From assembly GCF_036373705.1 (NCBI RefSeq), contig NC_089856.1, positions 9,566,001 to 9,630,000 of the forward strand: a DNA stretch of 64,000 nucleotides, in the 5' to 3' direction. Below, one piece after another: positions 11,101 through 24,060 of the stretch. The notes beneath the pieces were generated by a model. That model saw only the letters and a list, made by a program, of their open reading frames with translations, searched no databases and was not told where the DNA came from. The first letter of the stretch is position 1. Each line of letters starts with the position of its first letter. The DNA is from Amia ocellicauda. Its lineage: Eukaryota; Chordata; Actinopteri; Amiiformes; Amiidae. The position numbers and the translations under genes are program-made.

Positions 11101-14100
11101 GTGAAGTTGATTTGAAATCAAAAGGTAAACACAGGAAACCCCTTGCTCTTTGTTGAGCTCAGATACTTCCTCCAGGTCTTTCTAAACTGGCGCTAAACTG
11201 CTGGCAGCACAAACGGGGAAAGAATCCACATAGTGAACAAATGAGCTGAATGCCAATCCTTAATCCATATCGCAGCCCAAAAGCCACATTTCCTTTCAGT
11301 GAGGCTTCTCTCCCCCTCTTCTGCTTCTCATGGGATCAGTTTTAGTTAGGTGATCCCAAGTATTGTGTTTTTCTGGGAGAATGTAGTGTTCTATATTGGC
11401 ACAAAATGACCACCATGGATTAAAAAATGGCTAGAGAAATGTGTGTTTGCTGTCCTCCGCGGTGAGAGCGGGCGTTAATATCCTTCTGCTTTGTCTTTGT
11501 AGCGCTCCTCCAGACACCATGTTGACGGTCCCCCGGCTGCTGCCAAGAGATCACGTTCCTCTGGCAAGGCAGAAAAGGTATGGCCGGCCCTCCTCTCTTC
11601 CCAGGTTCACCTGTACATACACTTTTGGTACAAATGGAAGCCCTGCTCCCAGAGAGCCACAATCCCACACGTTCTACAAACCTCTCTAAACCAATCACTG
11701 AATAACTTGAACGTAGGTGGCTTTTGATTAGATTTGATCCCAAGTTATTCCTGGTAATTTTATGTAATCTTGTCCTTACCCTGCTTTAACACCTGACCCC
11801 TGACTATAGTACTATGATAAAGAACACTATGAAAAGTTCTAAGCAGTTGAACATGTAAAATCAGTGTTGTGTGATATCCTACATATCTGACAACCATATG
11901 AGTCTGTCCTTCATTTTAAATGGTGAAATTATCAATTTAAACTTGAGCTGAATACATGTGTGGAAATGTGTGAGATTATGATGCACAGATTGCAAGTCTT
12001 CACTGGTGTGATCTGGTTCCTCCAGGGCAATGAGTCCATCATCACGAAGACCAAAGTTACAGTCCCTAGCGATGGGGGTCCGATTGAGGCTGTTTCCACC
12101 ATTGAGACCGTACCCTACTGGACTCGCAGCAGGAGGAAGACTGGTAACTAATTCTGGGGGGGTATTTTGTTTGTACAGGGAATGTTGGTTTGAACCTCTG
12201 GGTTTTTCTATACTTTTTTTTGGTTTCTATGGGCTTTTATTTGGTTTGTTTCCAACTCTCCAAGCACCGCCCTACCAGTCTGTTGTGAACTACGCTTGTA
12301 TTCTTTTGTGAGAACCATCTTGGAATCCAATTTTTTATTTGGAAGGGGGGTGATTGTTGCCATTCCCTGTCATTCACTTAATCTCAATGCATTCATTTTT
12401 AAAGAATTGTGCCAGCAACATTGCCCCACGTTATATGACCTTGTTTTTGGTACACCTTGATCTTCATACAGTAAATGCTGCATGCACAAGAACAACCACT
12501 AGGCAAAATCACTAATCCAGTTTACTGGTGGATCTGTTTTGGCACTTTGTTTTTGCACGTGATTGGACGTTTTCCTTTGTATTTCTCTCCTGTCAGCTAC
12601 CCTGCAGGGCTGGGACTCTGAGTCGGGCCTGTCTGAGCACGCGGGAGAAAAGCAGAATCATCCGGAGCTGATACACCACGCCGAGCCTAGCACCCCTCAG
12701 GGCAACGGAGGCATTAGGCTGCATGAGTTCGTCTCCAAAACGGTACAGAGCAGTTTTGCTACCTCTGGCCTGATCCACCACCAGTTCACTTTCCTATTTT
12801 ACCCCCTCACACTGGCCTCCTCCACCCTAACCTCTCTTTTCAAATGTCAGAAACTGAATTAGCCAGTTTTAGACTGACGTGGTCGGGTCATGGAAAGCCA
12901 CTGCCACAATTTTCTTACTTACAAGATGTATTTTAGTCTCTGATCGGCTGATTTTAATGTCTGACTGTTTCAGTACCTGAACCAGTACCAGTACATGCTT
13001 GTCGTTGGTTGCCTCTCCGAGCCCTGCCGTGAGTTCTCCAGTGAGCAGGCCTGCTGTCTCTCCCCGTGCAGGTGATCAAGCCCGAGTCCTGCGTACCCTG
13101 TGGGAAGAGGATCAAGTTTGGCAAAATCTCTCTCAAATGCCGCGACTGCCGGGTGGTGGCTCACCCTGAGTGCCGTGAGCGCTGCCCCCTGCCCTGCATC
13201 CCCAACATGGGCAGCACCCCTGTCAGGATCGGAGAGGTACTGCAGGAGGAACAACTGTTTTCCTATCTTGTTTGTGTTAACTGATGGTATCACTAGAATT
13301 ATGCATAAAAACTGTTGCAGTTCGACTTATAGATCTGTAAAGTGTGTGGGTGGTGGATGAGAGTGTTTTGGCATTTTTAAGTCTTTTCAATTACTTTTGG
13401 TCTGGGATGTAGTGCATTGATTGACCTTGTCTGTTGTTAGGGCACCTTGGCTGACTACGTGTCCTCCAGCTCTCCCATGATCCCCTCACTGGTGGTCCAC
13501 TGTGTCAACGAGATTGAGCAGAGGGGCCTGCATGAGGTAAAAACAAGACTTGAGTTGCCAATCTTAAAAACTCTTAACTGGGTACATCCTGTACCGAGTC
13601 CACCACTAAATGCTGGACACCGTAACCTGGGTGGAAGATGCTAATGTGACGGACTTGTGTGTGTGGTCGTAGACGGGGCTGTACCGGCTGTCTGGGGCGG
13701 AGCGCACCGTGAAGGAGCTGAAGGAGAAGTTCCTGCGGGGGAAGACCATCCCTCTGCTCAGCAAGGTGGACGACATCCACGCCGTGACCGGCCTGCTCAA
13801 GGACTTCCTGAGGAACCTCAAGGAGCCGCTGCTGACCTTCCGGCTCAACAGGCCGTTCATGGAGGCTGCAGGTCAGGGCTGAGCGTGGTCTGGGCAGTCC
13901 TGGGGCAGATGGTTACCTCTCAACACGCCCTAGAGAGGGTTGATATCGGGGAATTAAAAAACGCATGCACATTAATCATGATTTTCGGGTGGGAAAGTTA
14001 AAAAGTAAAATCAAATGAAAGAAAAAATAGATTGTGCCAGTATATCTGCACAGGTTTGCAATCTAAAGCTATGTATAAAAATATTTTCTTAAGTGAATAT

Positions 14101-16343
14101 TTACCTAACGCTAACACGGGGCCAGTAACAACCTGGCACTGTAGCTACACTAGACTTAATGCCCGGGTTCCCCTTCTGATTGTTCCTCTTCCTCCCGTGT
14201 CTCAGAAATCTCAGACGACGACAACAGCATCGCCTCCATGTACCAGACCATCAGTGAGCTGCCTCAGCCCAACAGGGACACGCTGGCCTTCCTGGCCATC
14301 CACCTGCAGAGGTAACAGCCCATCAGATAGAAGCACTATCTTGGTCTCTGTGTTGTTACAGGCGTTTCTTTTTACATGAGCTTTGAGCAACAGCCTCCTT
14401 AATAGCTAGAGAATGCACAGCTGTCCAGACAAGTCACAGGCAAGATGCCTTCTTTAAATGTACTGAGGAATATACAGGTACAGATACACTATTTTTAGCT
14501 CGTTCTCTAATCCCTTGCTCTTTGAAAGTACTTGATCATTTGAATTGTGATAGACTACAATTGTGTAGGATTACGATTTACTATCCCCGGATGAATGTCA
14601 GTGCCTGCCCCCCTGTGGCCCCTCTGATGTCATTGTGTTTTTTTTTCAGGGTCGCCCAGAGCCGGGATACCAAAATGGACATCTCCAATCTGGCCCGGGT
14701 CTTTGGCCCCACGATAGTTGGCCACGCGGTGCCCGATCCAGACCCCATGACCATCCTACAGGACACTAAACGCCAGCCCAAGGTATCCTCGGCCTTCACT
14801 GTGCTCTTCTCTAATGCCCAAATGTTTTTCCTTGTTCAGTGAAGCAGTAAGACCTTGATGTTCTCTCCGGTTCTAAGTGTGTGTTGAGAGGAATGGTGAG
14901 GTCTTGGTACTTCTTGACTTGGACAACAGTCTCAACTTTCGGGGGGCAAAAAATTGAGTTTGCTTGTGAGCTCTAACTGCTCATCTCAGAAAAGAAGTAT
15001 TCTCTTCACGTATTGGTGACTTGTTTTTAACCATTCATCAACAAATGAAAAATAATTGGGATCCTTTCTGAAGGCCTGTCCCTCGTTGCGCTGGGCTCCG
15101 TAGTGAACATCATGTACAGATTTAGTTTCAGCGGTTCTTTTCAGAACTGAGACGCACTTGGCTGCCTCCGGAAGGTTTTCTCGGGTCAGGTGTATAGGTT
15201 TTTAAGCAGTGTTTTTTTCATTAACACCCAAGAAGCACATAAATCAGTTGAGTTTGACGTTTTTCCTCAATCTTGAAGGGACGTTTATCTCAGTGGTGGA
15301 GTACTAGTAGTGACAAGATAATTGTACTGGTTTTAAACAAGTGTGGCTGTGGATTGTGCTTGACGATCACCCGATGGAGGTCGCTGTTAAATGAAAGCAG
15401 ATTGTGTAAAGATCGCAGCTTCATGCTCTGGCAGTCAGTATAGCTCGACAGTGGAGCTCTTGGCAGTGGGCACCGGTCTGATCTCTATGGGTGTGTTTGC
15501 AGGTCATGGAGAGGCTGCTGAACCTGCCCGTGGAGTACTGGAGCCAGTTCGTCATGGTGGAGCAGGAGAACATGAACCCAGACCACATGGTCTTTGAGAA
15601 CGGCAACACCTACGCCACCCCTGATGGCAAAGGTGAGGAGGCCACGGTCTGGTTGCTGGTGGGGAGTGGACTGCACTACAAGAGAGCAGTGCTTCTCGGC
15701 CTGCACCCTGCCATGCTTAATTAATTGAACTATTAATTGAATTTGCCCAATTAGAAGAGCTCCTTCATTTGAAACAGTCTGAGATCTCAAGCTTCATATA
15801 AAATGGGTAACAGGTGCTTGGGTTCTCCAGTGGTTTGAAAGCTAAAGCAATCTAGGCATCTATTACAATATATTACACCTAGATACCGTGCTTCCCGTCA
15901 GTCCCAGCGGTGTTAATGTTCTCTTTCTGTCTCAGTGAGCATGCTGGGGCCCCTGACCACTCCAGAGCACCAGATGAGCAAGACGCCCTCCTCCAGCTCT
16001 CTGTCTCAGCGCATGAAGACCACACTCAGCAGAACCACTCCCAAGTGAGTGACCCGAGGGCTGTAGCCAGTAGTTTAACTACACAAAGAGCATACTACAT
16101 CAGACTACTAGATCAGAAATGTTTTCTGTTTCATTAGACCAACCATTACTGCATATTAAAGATAATCTTCAACATCAGACTTAATGTGTAAACTCGTAAC
16201 CATTAGCTTTTTGTTAAACAAATGATTTCTCTAATGCACCCATTAAGCAATGCGTTTCCTATTGCAGGTTTGGCAGCAAGAGTAAATCTGCAAGCCAGTT
16301 CAGTCGACAGGGCAACTTCTTCGCCTCACCACTCCTGAAGTGA
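8200..16343 (+). CDS. RACGAP1: Rac GTPase-activating protein 1 (MgcRacGAP/CYK4), complete, 16 coding exons
   Basis: Coding exons: 8200-8284, 9038-9240, 9753-9889, 10591-10660, 10946-10999, 11503-11577, 12026-12143, 12597-12742, 13072-13236, 13441-13536, 13673-13871, 14206-14311, 14650-14782, 15503-15632, 15936-16044, 16268-16343. They join in frame to 633 codons plus stop; human RACGAP1 is 632. The protein is the GAP subunit of centralspindlin, which with KIF23 bundles the central spindle and recruits ECT2 for cytokinesis. Order of parts: an N-terminal coiled coil (about residues 35-115, '[20 protein letters not shown]'); a phospho-regulated segment ('[18 protein letters not shown]', matching the human Plk1-site region); a basic linker; a C1 zinc-finger-type domain (about 290-338, HEF...CVPCGKR...CRDC...HPEC); a RhoGAP domain (about 350-545) with arginine finger in 'TGLYRLSG' (R388, equivalent to human R385); and the conserved tail '[12 protein letters not shown]'. 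The Ser of the human Aurora B site just after the finger is also kept. The start codon lies three bases into the second exon, as in the family. I see no frameshift or missing key residue. Confidence 0.97.
8551..8595. repeat. A-run followed by (AAT)n
   Basis: A short poly-A run leads into an AAT trinucleotide array in RACGAP1 intron 2. This pattern is common at the 3' tail of a retroposed element. Confidence 0.85.
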
Positions 16344-18065
16344 AGTGACTCCAGAGTGACATCGGATTGGTAAAACTCACACAGATTCTGATGCGGTCCA
16401 TGTAACGCCCTGTATTTGTATCATGCTTCCAAATATCTGTAACTAGTGTGAGTTGTTATAAACAGTTTTATGATTATTTAATCTCTATTTTAAGCTGACT
16501 CATATTTTTTAATGTTCCTTTGCATATGTGCAGTAATCATGACCAAAGGAGGTGCACAATGGAAAAGTGATTTTTATTTTTTGTGACAATTGAAATCCAC
16601 TGTTCTTGGTGGATTCCTTATAACCATGATTTTGTTATCAGTATTGTAAACCTGTTTAGTCTGCCAGTAACCTGTAACAGCTCAAATTGATGTGCTGAAG
16701 TGTATCCACTACATGTTGTCTATGGTACTAAAATATGTGGTGTGTGTGTAAGTGCGGTTTTGGTACCTTATCAGAATTTGGTACACGTGATTTGCAATGT
16801 AAGGAGCATTCATTGAATTGGCCGTTTCAATGAATCCTAGTTCATATTTATACTAAAAGACTTTAAATCTGATCGAATAGACCAACATTTAGGCATTTTC
16901 CTCATATGTGACTGTTAGCACTAATGGGTATTATATTTAAAGATACATTTTTAAATGTTTCCTTTCAATCCAAGGGCCTGGGAATCCATACTGGGGTTCC
17001 CCGCTGTAAGAGGCTAGAAAAAGCCATTTTGCATGTCCAGTGCTCTTAGTACCAAAATTGTGATGGGTACCAAAAAATGTGATTCCAGTACGTGTCTTTC
17101 ACCTGCATTAACACACCAGAGTGGTTCACAGTACTGGAAAATCATCTCTGTCCACTGTAAATATTTATGAATGGTTGTGATGTTTTATCTGTAACATACT
17201 TTTTAAATGAGAGAGGGTGCATCTTTCATCAGTTCTGTTTTCTACAATGTTCATTAAGCAATTGCTCACCTAATCCAACCCAAGTTGGAAGGTTCTGCCT
17301 CTTTGTGTGTATGAAGTGATCTCTTCTGTTCCCTCCCTTCCCCACACTTGGGTAAATTATCCTGTCACACATCTTCTGTACCCTTCAGACTTGACATGAC
17401 ATGGCTATCTTTCTTTGGGAAATGATCATAAATCCAAAAGAGGCACAGAAAGGGGTAAAGGCCCCTGTCTCTCTCTAACCGCTCCTTCAAATCTGGTGGT
17501 GAAACTGATGAGACTAGTGTTGCACGGTAGTTTGGCCTGTTTCAGGAATTCGGGCAGCTCGAATGTAAGCTGGGACAGCTTAGTCGATGTAACAAGCTTG
17601 TTACTTATTTAGAAAGGGGGGAGGGGTGGAAAAAAAGCATTTTGCATTTAAAATATTTTGTACAATCTGCACCTGCTGCTTGTAAGAATGGGACAGGATC
17701 AGATGCGTACACCCTGGGAGACTTATTGGATTCCCTGCCGTGCTCCATACTAGCTTAAATAACAAACCTTTGATTCTGTTCCTGGAAGAGCTCCTCACAA
17801 ACGAGCTCAAGGAAACCAAACTACAACACTGGAATTTTGTTTTAATCATTCAGAACAAAGAAAGGTGTCTGTCTTGTTTCTATCCAGGTAAAAATGGTGA
17901 TGGAAACCAGGACCTGTTTGCAGCGAACAACTGCTGTACAAAACAATAATAATCTATATACACTTTGAAATAGCAACTGCAGCCATGCTCATTGAACCAG
18001 TGTGATATTTGCTTGAACAGTTGCAGGATTTGTATTAATCAAATAAATGTTCTGCATTTGAAAGC
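16344..18065 (+). other. RACGAP1: RACGAP1 3' UTR with polyadenylation signal
   Basis: The TGA at 16341-16343 is followed by about 1.7 kb of A/T-rich noncoding sequence. A canonical AATAAA lies at 18042-18047, so cleavage is expected near 18060-18070. The long 3' UTR has no protein-like open frame. Confidence 0.7.
18042..18047 (+). terminator. RACGAP1: Polyadenylation signal of RACGAP1
   Basis: AATAAA is followed by T/G-rich sequence ('tgttctgcatttg', then 'tttgatctgtgtt'), the usual context for cleavage. Confidence 0.6.
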
Positions 18066-18493
18066 CTTTGATCTGTGTTAGGGCAGCAATATTGCACTGT
18101 GTTTCGAGCTGTAATCCAATGTCTACATTCACCCGGTATCGAGTGTTGTATTTGCATGCTGTGCTATTTCTTCATAAATATTGGTAAAGAAATCTGTCTC
18201 GTTTGGTTACTTTGTACACCTTTCTACGTGACTATGCCTCTATCCTAGTGAAGAGAGACGTGGTTATAGAATGTAGCCTCTTAGTGTTGCATTTTTTTAA
18301 AGGGACACAAAGGGATTATCCTTGTCAGTTAGATATTGCTGTCCCATTTACACTTTTGTGACATTGACACTCCAACTTGGTGAAACTGATCATATGAGAG
18401 GAATGGGCTATGAGTCTTGTATGGCTCTTTGAAAATCTAGTTCTTGATGCTTAGAGAACCTTTTACTCTAGGGAATACATTATAAAAGGAAGA

Positions 18494-19690
18494 TTGGTAA
18501 TATACCATTTACACAGTATTTTTTCCCACCTCAGAGCACAATATCACATGAAGAATTATTGCAAAACTATAGCTAGAGGTTTGAATTTGATTACGCTATC
18601 CAGCATTTCAAGATTAAAACCTTCACATACAATATTTCAATGGTCACCTCGCTCAGAAGATATTCTGTCTGTTATTGTTTGGTACGAAGACCACACCAGA
18701 TGGTGGGCCAGTGCTGATTCTTGCTGAAGATGGTGCAAGAATATATTTACAGTGAGTAATAACACTATCACACAACTGATACAATACAAAGTCATTCACA
18801 GAACACACATTACCCAGCACAAAATGTTTACAATGGGTTTCATAGAGTCTGATACTTGTTCACACTGTATGCTGAACACCCCAGACAATTACTTTCATGC
18901 CTTTTGGCTCTGTCCACTGACTCAACACACTTTTGGGCTGCAGCATCCCACTCTCTCAATCCACACGTCTACTTGGAGACCTAACCTCGCTCATCCTCCC
19001 CGAACAAAACCCAACTCAAGTTCTCACAGCGTTAACTATTGCCAAGAAGACTATACTCCTGAACTGGAAAAGCAGATGCAAACTTCGCATCACACAAGGG
19101 CTTAACCTGATAACCGATTATATTACACAGGAAAAAAAACATAACCACCAACAATAACCAGGAAAACAGATTTAATGAAACTTGGGCACAATTTCTCAAT
19201 TTTTTCCATTTACCATTGTAACTAATGCTTCATCCACGCACACACACACACCCAAACAGTCTGTTAATAATGTATTAATTTATTTATGTGGGTTTGTGTC
19301 CCCTCCTTCCCCCCCCCTCTTTTCTTTATTATGCTTGGACGTGAGTGATACATCCCAACTGGTATCCTATATATGCGCACAATTGTACGTTTATATCTTA
19401 GTTTGCTGACGTGTCATCAGTCCGTCTGTCTAATTGTCCACCTGTTGATTTAATTGTTTACTCTGCTGATTGTTTGTCTGTCTGTCTGTCTCTTGGCCAC
19501 AGATAGTCTTGGATGGGTAGGGAAGGGTAGTAGGGGAGCGTGGGTGGAAGAGGGTTGGGTGGGGTTAGAGGGGTTATTGGGGGTAGGGAAGTGTAAAGAA
19601 ACTGTTATTCCATTTTTTTGTATTTTTTTTTTAAACTAACTGAAAGTGATTAAATAAACAATAAAGTTGTCCTCCCGAGGGGGGGAATTA
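18494..19690 (+). mobile_element. L1-type LINE 3' fragment (ORF2 C-terminus and 3' UTR)
   Basis: Translation of 18750-19110 gives 'IQYKVIHRTHITQHKMFTMG', then a C-x2-C / H-x-C set ('CSHCMLNTPDNYFHAFWLC'). This is the C-terminal cysteine/histidine region of fish L1 ORF2 reverse transcriptases. The frame shifts, and the next frame continues with 'ALTIAKKTILLNWKSR', the following conserved segment. The upstream part (18494-18727) looks like the preceding ORF2 piece. The 3' UTR ends in A-rich AATAAA-containing sequence near 19650-19700. The copy is 5'-truncated and frameshifted, hence dead. It begins about 430 bases past the RACGAP1 polyadenylation site. Confidence 0.8.
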
Positions 19691-19699
19691 AAAAATAAA

Positions 19700-20050
19700 A
19701 AATAAAGATGGTTCAAGAAACAAAAAAGTACAGTAATGTATTTTAAAACACACTTTTTGTCTCCTGTATGTATTTAGAACTGGTGGACTTTCAAATGTTC
19801 AATGAAGCTGCCAAGAGGAACTCCACTGTTACAGTTGATCTGAGATAATTTGGTTTATAATAGATGACCACAGTGAACTGAGAGTTGTCTAAATGAGGAA
19901 CTGGGCACACGCTGTACTGGGAGCATTGATTTCCTGTATGGAATTTGTATTGAGCATTGCAGATCTGAATGTAGTGTAGAATGTGTCGTCCCCCCCCTAA
20001 ACCCCCAAGCTCTGAATCAATGAGGGGTCTTTCTCCTAATCCAGTGGTCA
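19700..20050. other. Short intergenic gap, nothing recognised
   Basis: This stretch lies between the L1 tail and the 3' end of the minus-strand DUF1295 gene. I see no exon or repeat. Confidence 0.4.
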
Positions 20051-20054
20051 ATAA

Positions 20055-20407
20055 CGAATGGTGTTCACTTTATTGGTTATGATTACATTTCTTCCCAGGT
20101 CTTTACAAGATGGAGGCCCAGCGAGACCTATAAGACCTGTGATATCTGGCCCTCAAGGACATCCCTTCAGTATTTTGTTTTCCTGTCTCAAGTGCTACAT
20201 GAGGTTATTTAGGACGGGAGAGTTTTTGTTCTACTGCAGCACTTTAAAAGTATTAAAGCACACAACCTTTGTTTTGTAAGTTAAGGGAAAGCCACATCAT
20301 TACTCAAGTTTGAAAATAACCTTCCTGTACTGTACTCTCTTTCTCTGTCAGGTTTAGCCCTTGCTGTGCTCTGTATGTGTAGCTGGGTAGGATTGTTGGG
20401 GGGGCGG
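20055..20407 (-). other. 3' UTR of the DUF1295 gene with polyadenylation signal
   Basis: On the minus strand the stop codon at 20410-20408 is followed by about 340 noncoding bases. A minus-strand AATAAA (plus-strand tttatt) lies at 20069-20074, so the transcript probably ends near 20050. RACGAP1 and this gene are convergent, with the L1 remnant between them. Confidence 0.55.
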
Positions 20408-23398
20408 TCATCCGAGGAAGGGCCAGAGCAGGGGGGTGTTCTGGATGTACTGCTGGAAGGCCGGGTCCGAGCCCCATTTCTTCAGCGCCTGCTTCTCCAG
20501 GATGGGGATGCCACTGACGTAGCGCAGTAGGAACCAGACGAAGAGCGGCGACACCACGCTGAGGTGCTGCTGGGCGCCCCGCATCACCGAGGAGGCCGAG
20601 AGGAAGAGGCCGCCCCACTGCAGGATCTCCCCCAGGTAGTTGGGGTGGCGGCTGTAGGCCCACAGTCCACTCTGGATGAACTTCCCCTGGAAAAAGCAGA
20701 GTCGGGGTTAAGGACCAAGAGGAGGGAATTGTGGGGAAAAACATGAGGCCAGTTAGATGACAATGCCTCCTCACTGTTGACTCTAAACACAGCCCATGGT
20801 ACCTACATTGTTATCAGGGTCCCGTTTGAAGTCCCACTTCTGCTGGTCTGCGATGGCCTCCGTGGCGAAGCCCAGCCCCCACATGGCCCAGCCCAGGTAG
20901 TCCCGGCCCCCCAGCGGCAGGTCTCGGCGCTCCGTGTTGAGAATCAGGGTGGGGAGCAGCGTCACGAACACCCACACAGCTGCAATGGACCACACCGAGA
21001 GAGAGGGAATCGCTGTGAACACAACTCCTTCCCGAGGTGTCGGAGAGCGCATGAGGGTGCTGCGTACCTTGCACGGTCCAGTAGGTGAAGAAAGTGCCCG
21101 GATCGTCCCTGACATTGTTGAAGCGCCGGTCCTTCCCCTCACGCAGTATCCGCAGAAACAGGAACAAGCCCAACCTGCTCAGGGCGAGAAGACGTTGCGT
21201 TTGACGGGAATTAAACTGGGGCTGTTGTTGTCCTTCCAAATTATTCTTAAATACACAGTTCAACTTGTCATTTATCACACCACATGCTGGCTGATTGCGA
21301 TACAGGTTATCTTGTATATTGGTTTTATATTTTGTTGTGTCTGTTAGCCAATATAATTTGTAAATTTTTTTTAAGAAATGCTGATTTATATGTAAATCTA
21401 TTGAGCTTAGCATCTAAGAAATTATAATATGGACTTTTCCTCTCTTGCCTCGGCCTATAAATTTATATTTTCGCTTCGTCAACACTCTCTACATTATTTT
21501 ATTACCAAATAAACATCTTATTGATTCCTCATTATGTCCTGTGGATTCCTTACAGATACCAATTTACTTTAGCATGTGGTGGGCAAACTGAAATATCCAG
21601 CTGCTTAGGAGATAGTGTTTTTCATTAGAGCTGGCACAGACTGGCTACAAATTAAGCTATGGCTGTCATTGTTGGCCTCTGGGTAATTGGTGTAGATTTG
21701 TAGCTTTATTAATTTGTGTGCTTTGTAATGCTCTGTGGGGAACGAGAGTGAGGTTTACACTCCCGTCCCCTCAGTTGCTCGGCACCGTTTCAGGAGTGCT
21801 GCACAGTCACGTTCACATTGGCACACGCGTGAAGTGTGGAAGTTCATAAGTTAACGGCCGTGCTCCGTGTTCAGATAGTAACTGGACTGACCGCAGCCCC
21901 CACACTGTCACCAGGCCGGTCTGAATGCTCTGCCGCCGGTAGCCGGACCCTCCCCACCGCCGGCTGAGGTGAGCGAGCAGGACGAAGGTTCCCGAACCTG
22001 CGGGACAGAGACAAACACGAGGTTACATGATGAAGTAACACGTCTCCCAAACTATTTTCCCAATGGATGACTTGGTTTAAGCTATTTCTGAGCAGTAGAA
22101 AGGATAATTCCACTGAACGCCACAAATTAAGCGATACAGGGCTGTGTATAGAAGTAAGAAAACCATTGGAAAATAATGTGGGGGGAAAGACGCCCAGGCC
22201 TAAACCATGTGCTCTTCCAGAATGACAATAATTGGATTCTAGGCCAACTCTGAGCGGATTCAAAATAGACTGTATTGTAGTGGCATGAAGTGTGAAATCA
22301 GATAACGCTGTATACAATGCCAAGTGGAAAATGTGTTTAATCAAAGTTCAATGCTGAATTGTGCCAGTGTTCAGCAACCGCATAACTGAAGAGCACAACA
22401 TCCTAAAAATCCTAAGACTTCGTAAAGTTTCTATTAACAGCATTTTGAGCGTGTTTCTAAGAGGATGGTTGGCTCGGGTACAACCATGTGATGGGTGAGT
22501 CGATTTACCTGGTGCTATTTGGGGAAATGAATACCCAGCATTCTTGTATAAATGTATTCACTCTTAGGCACTTACATTGCAGTGTCTAAACAGTCGACTC
22601 CTTATAATTGCCTACTCCCGTTTTATTGCATAACAAGCAGCTGGCCCCATTTTAAAAACGCATTGTTTTAATGGAAACATGCTTCGGTTAAATGCATATT
22701 TATTGCATAATTGGCATGTGTGCACAGTCACGTAGTCCCAGACACACTTTCACAAGTTCGCACCTTTAAACAGCCGTGCATTGCGACTGATCCTCCAAGT
22801 ATAGGCTGGTTGAGCAACAGAAACAGGAAAACTAATGCACAGGATCACATTGTAGCAGACTATTTTTAATTCAAAATTAAACCTACACTTGAGCAATATC
22901 ACAGCACCAAAAAAAAGTGTTTACTAGTCTATAGTGCTGCCTCAAACTCATATTTCCTCACAATTGCGTGCAGTGCGCATTGTGTCCGTGGTTTACGGTA
23001 CTACAGTTCACGCATGCCTAGAGAGGGCGGAGCTCCCGTCAGTCTTATTTCACAACACTGCTGCTATGACGCGGGGCTTACAAAAGAGTTGCATAACTGG
23101 CACCCCTGTACACACACAACTACAATGCACGTAAGAATTAATGCAAATATTACAGTATAGTATAGTATGCTCCACAGCAGCCTCACCCCATGCTGAATCA
23201 GAAGAATAAATACACCAATCAAGAAACACACACCTATTCACCGTGCAGGCGCCCTGTGGAGCACAGCCGGGACTCACCCGCCAAATCGTAGAACTTCTCC
23301 GTTTTCAATGCGGAAGCCACAGCCCACCCGAGCCATTGAATTGCCAGGTCGGCGAGGGCACACTTCGCCAACGCACTGCCCATCACTGCTGCCCACAT
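20408..23398 (-). CDS. DUF1295 / steroid-5-alpha-reductase-like multi-pass membrane protein, complete, 5 exons
   Basis: Minus-strand exons in order of transcription: 23398-23278, 21997-21892, 21174-21068, 20979-20807, 20686-20408. They join in frame to 261 codons plus stop, all with GT-AG introns. The C-terminal exon holds 'YSRHPNYLGE' followed by 'LQWGGLFL', the signature of the DUF1295 / steroid reductase / ICMT-like superfamily, whose members bind NADPH or a similar cofactor in a membrane fold. Before it come 'WTVQAVWVFVTLLPTLILN' and 'DYLGWAMWGLGFATEAIADQ', both typical of DUF1295. The N-terminal exon is hydrophobic ('WLGWAVASAL'). Several membrane segments are likely, probably in the endoplasmic reticulum. 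The first ATG (23398) is chosen; a second in-frame ATG lies at 23383. The substrate is unknown: this is not SRD5A1/2/3, and the family in animals is uncharacterised as far as I know. The gene is head-to-head with BIN2. Confidence 0.9.
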
Positions 23399-24060
23399 GC
23401 CGCCGGGTCAGTACCTGCACGACTTAAGCGCACTGAGCAGCGGCAGAGAGAAGACGCCCACTCCGAAGCGCGGGGGCTCATGGGAAGTGTAGTTTGTTTT
23501 GATGATCTGTAGCATTGACTGCGGTACAGCATCAATATAGTGCCAACTACAATCCGTCGTATATGTCTGCCTTTGTCCGAGAAGTACTAATATATACTCA
23601 TTTAATAATAAGGAAGCAAACAATTCAAGTTAAAAAGATGCTGCTCCGGTAATTCACCTTCCCCAGTGCAGGGTGCAATTACGCAGGGCTGCCAGGAGGT
23701 GGCGGAATAGAAGAGGTGCTCAAATAGACGCACTTTATAATAACAGTCTTAGATGTCGACAGCTTGGGATTTAATTTCGAATCAATAAATAAAATACACA
23801 CATGGACTACTTGTTGGGGTGATTATAATGGCAGAACTTAAAAAACTTAAAAAAAAAAGTACTTTAAGTCAGGATTGGTAAATACAAGCCTGACACGTTG
23901 CAGTCTCAGTAACATTGTAACACTTTATATCCCACCACGTCACTTACACTATAGCGATGAGCAGGTAATTAGAAGACTAGACAATTACCCTCTTAATTGC
24001 GGCCAGCGACCAAGTGGCGGTGATTGAACGGACCCGCCCCCAGCCGACACCCGGCTCACA
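23399..24060. promoter_or_regulatory. Divergent promoter region between the DUF1295 gene and BIN2
   Basis: The DUF1295 start codon (minus) and the CpG-rich block that probably starts BIN2 (plus) are less than 1 kb apart. At 23481-23493 the minus strand reads 'actacacttccca', matching the ZNF143/THAP11 'ACTACAnnTCCCA' motif often found at housekeeping promoters. At 23690-23706 'tgccaggaggtggcgga' matches the CTCF core. I infer a shared or abutting promoter. Exact start sites are not visible. Confidence 0.5.
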
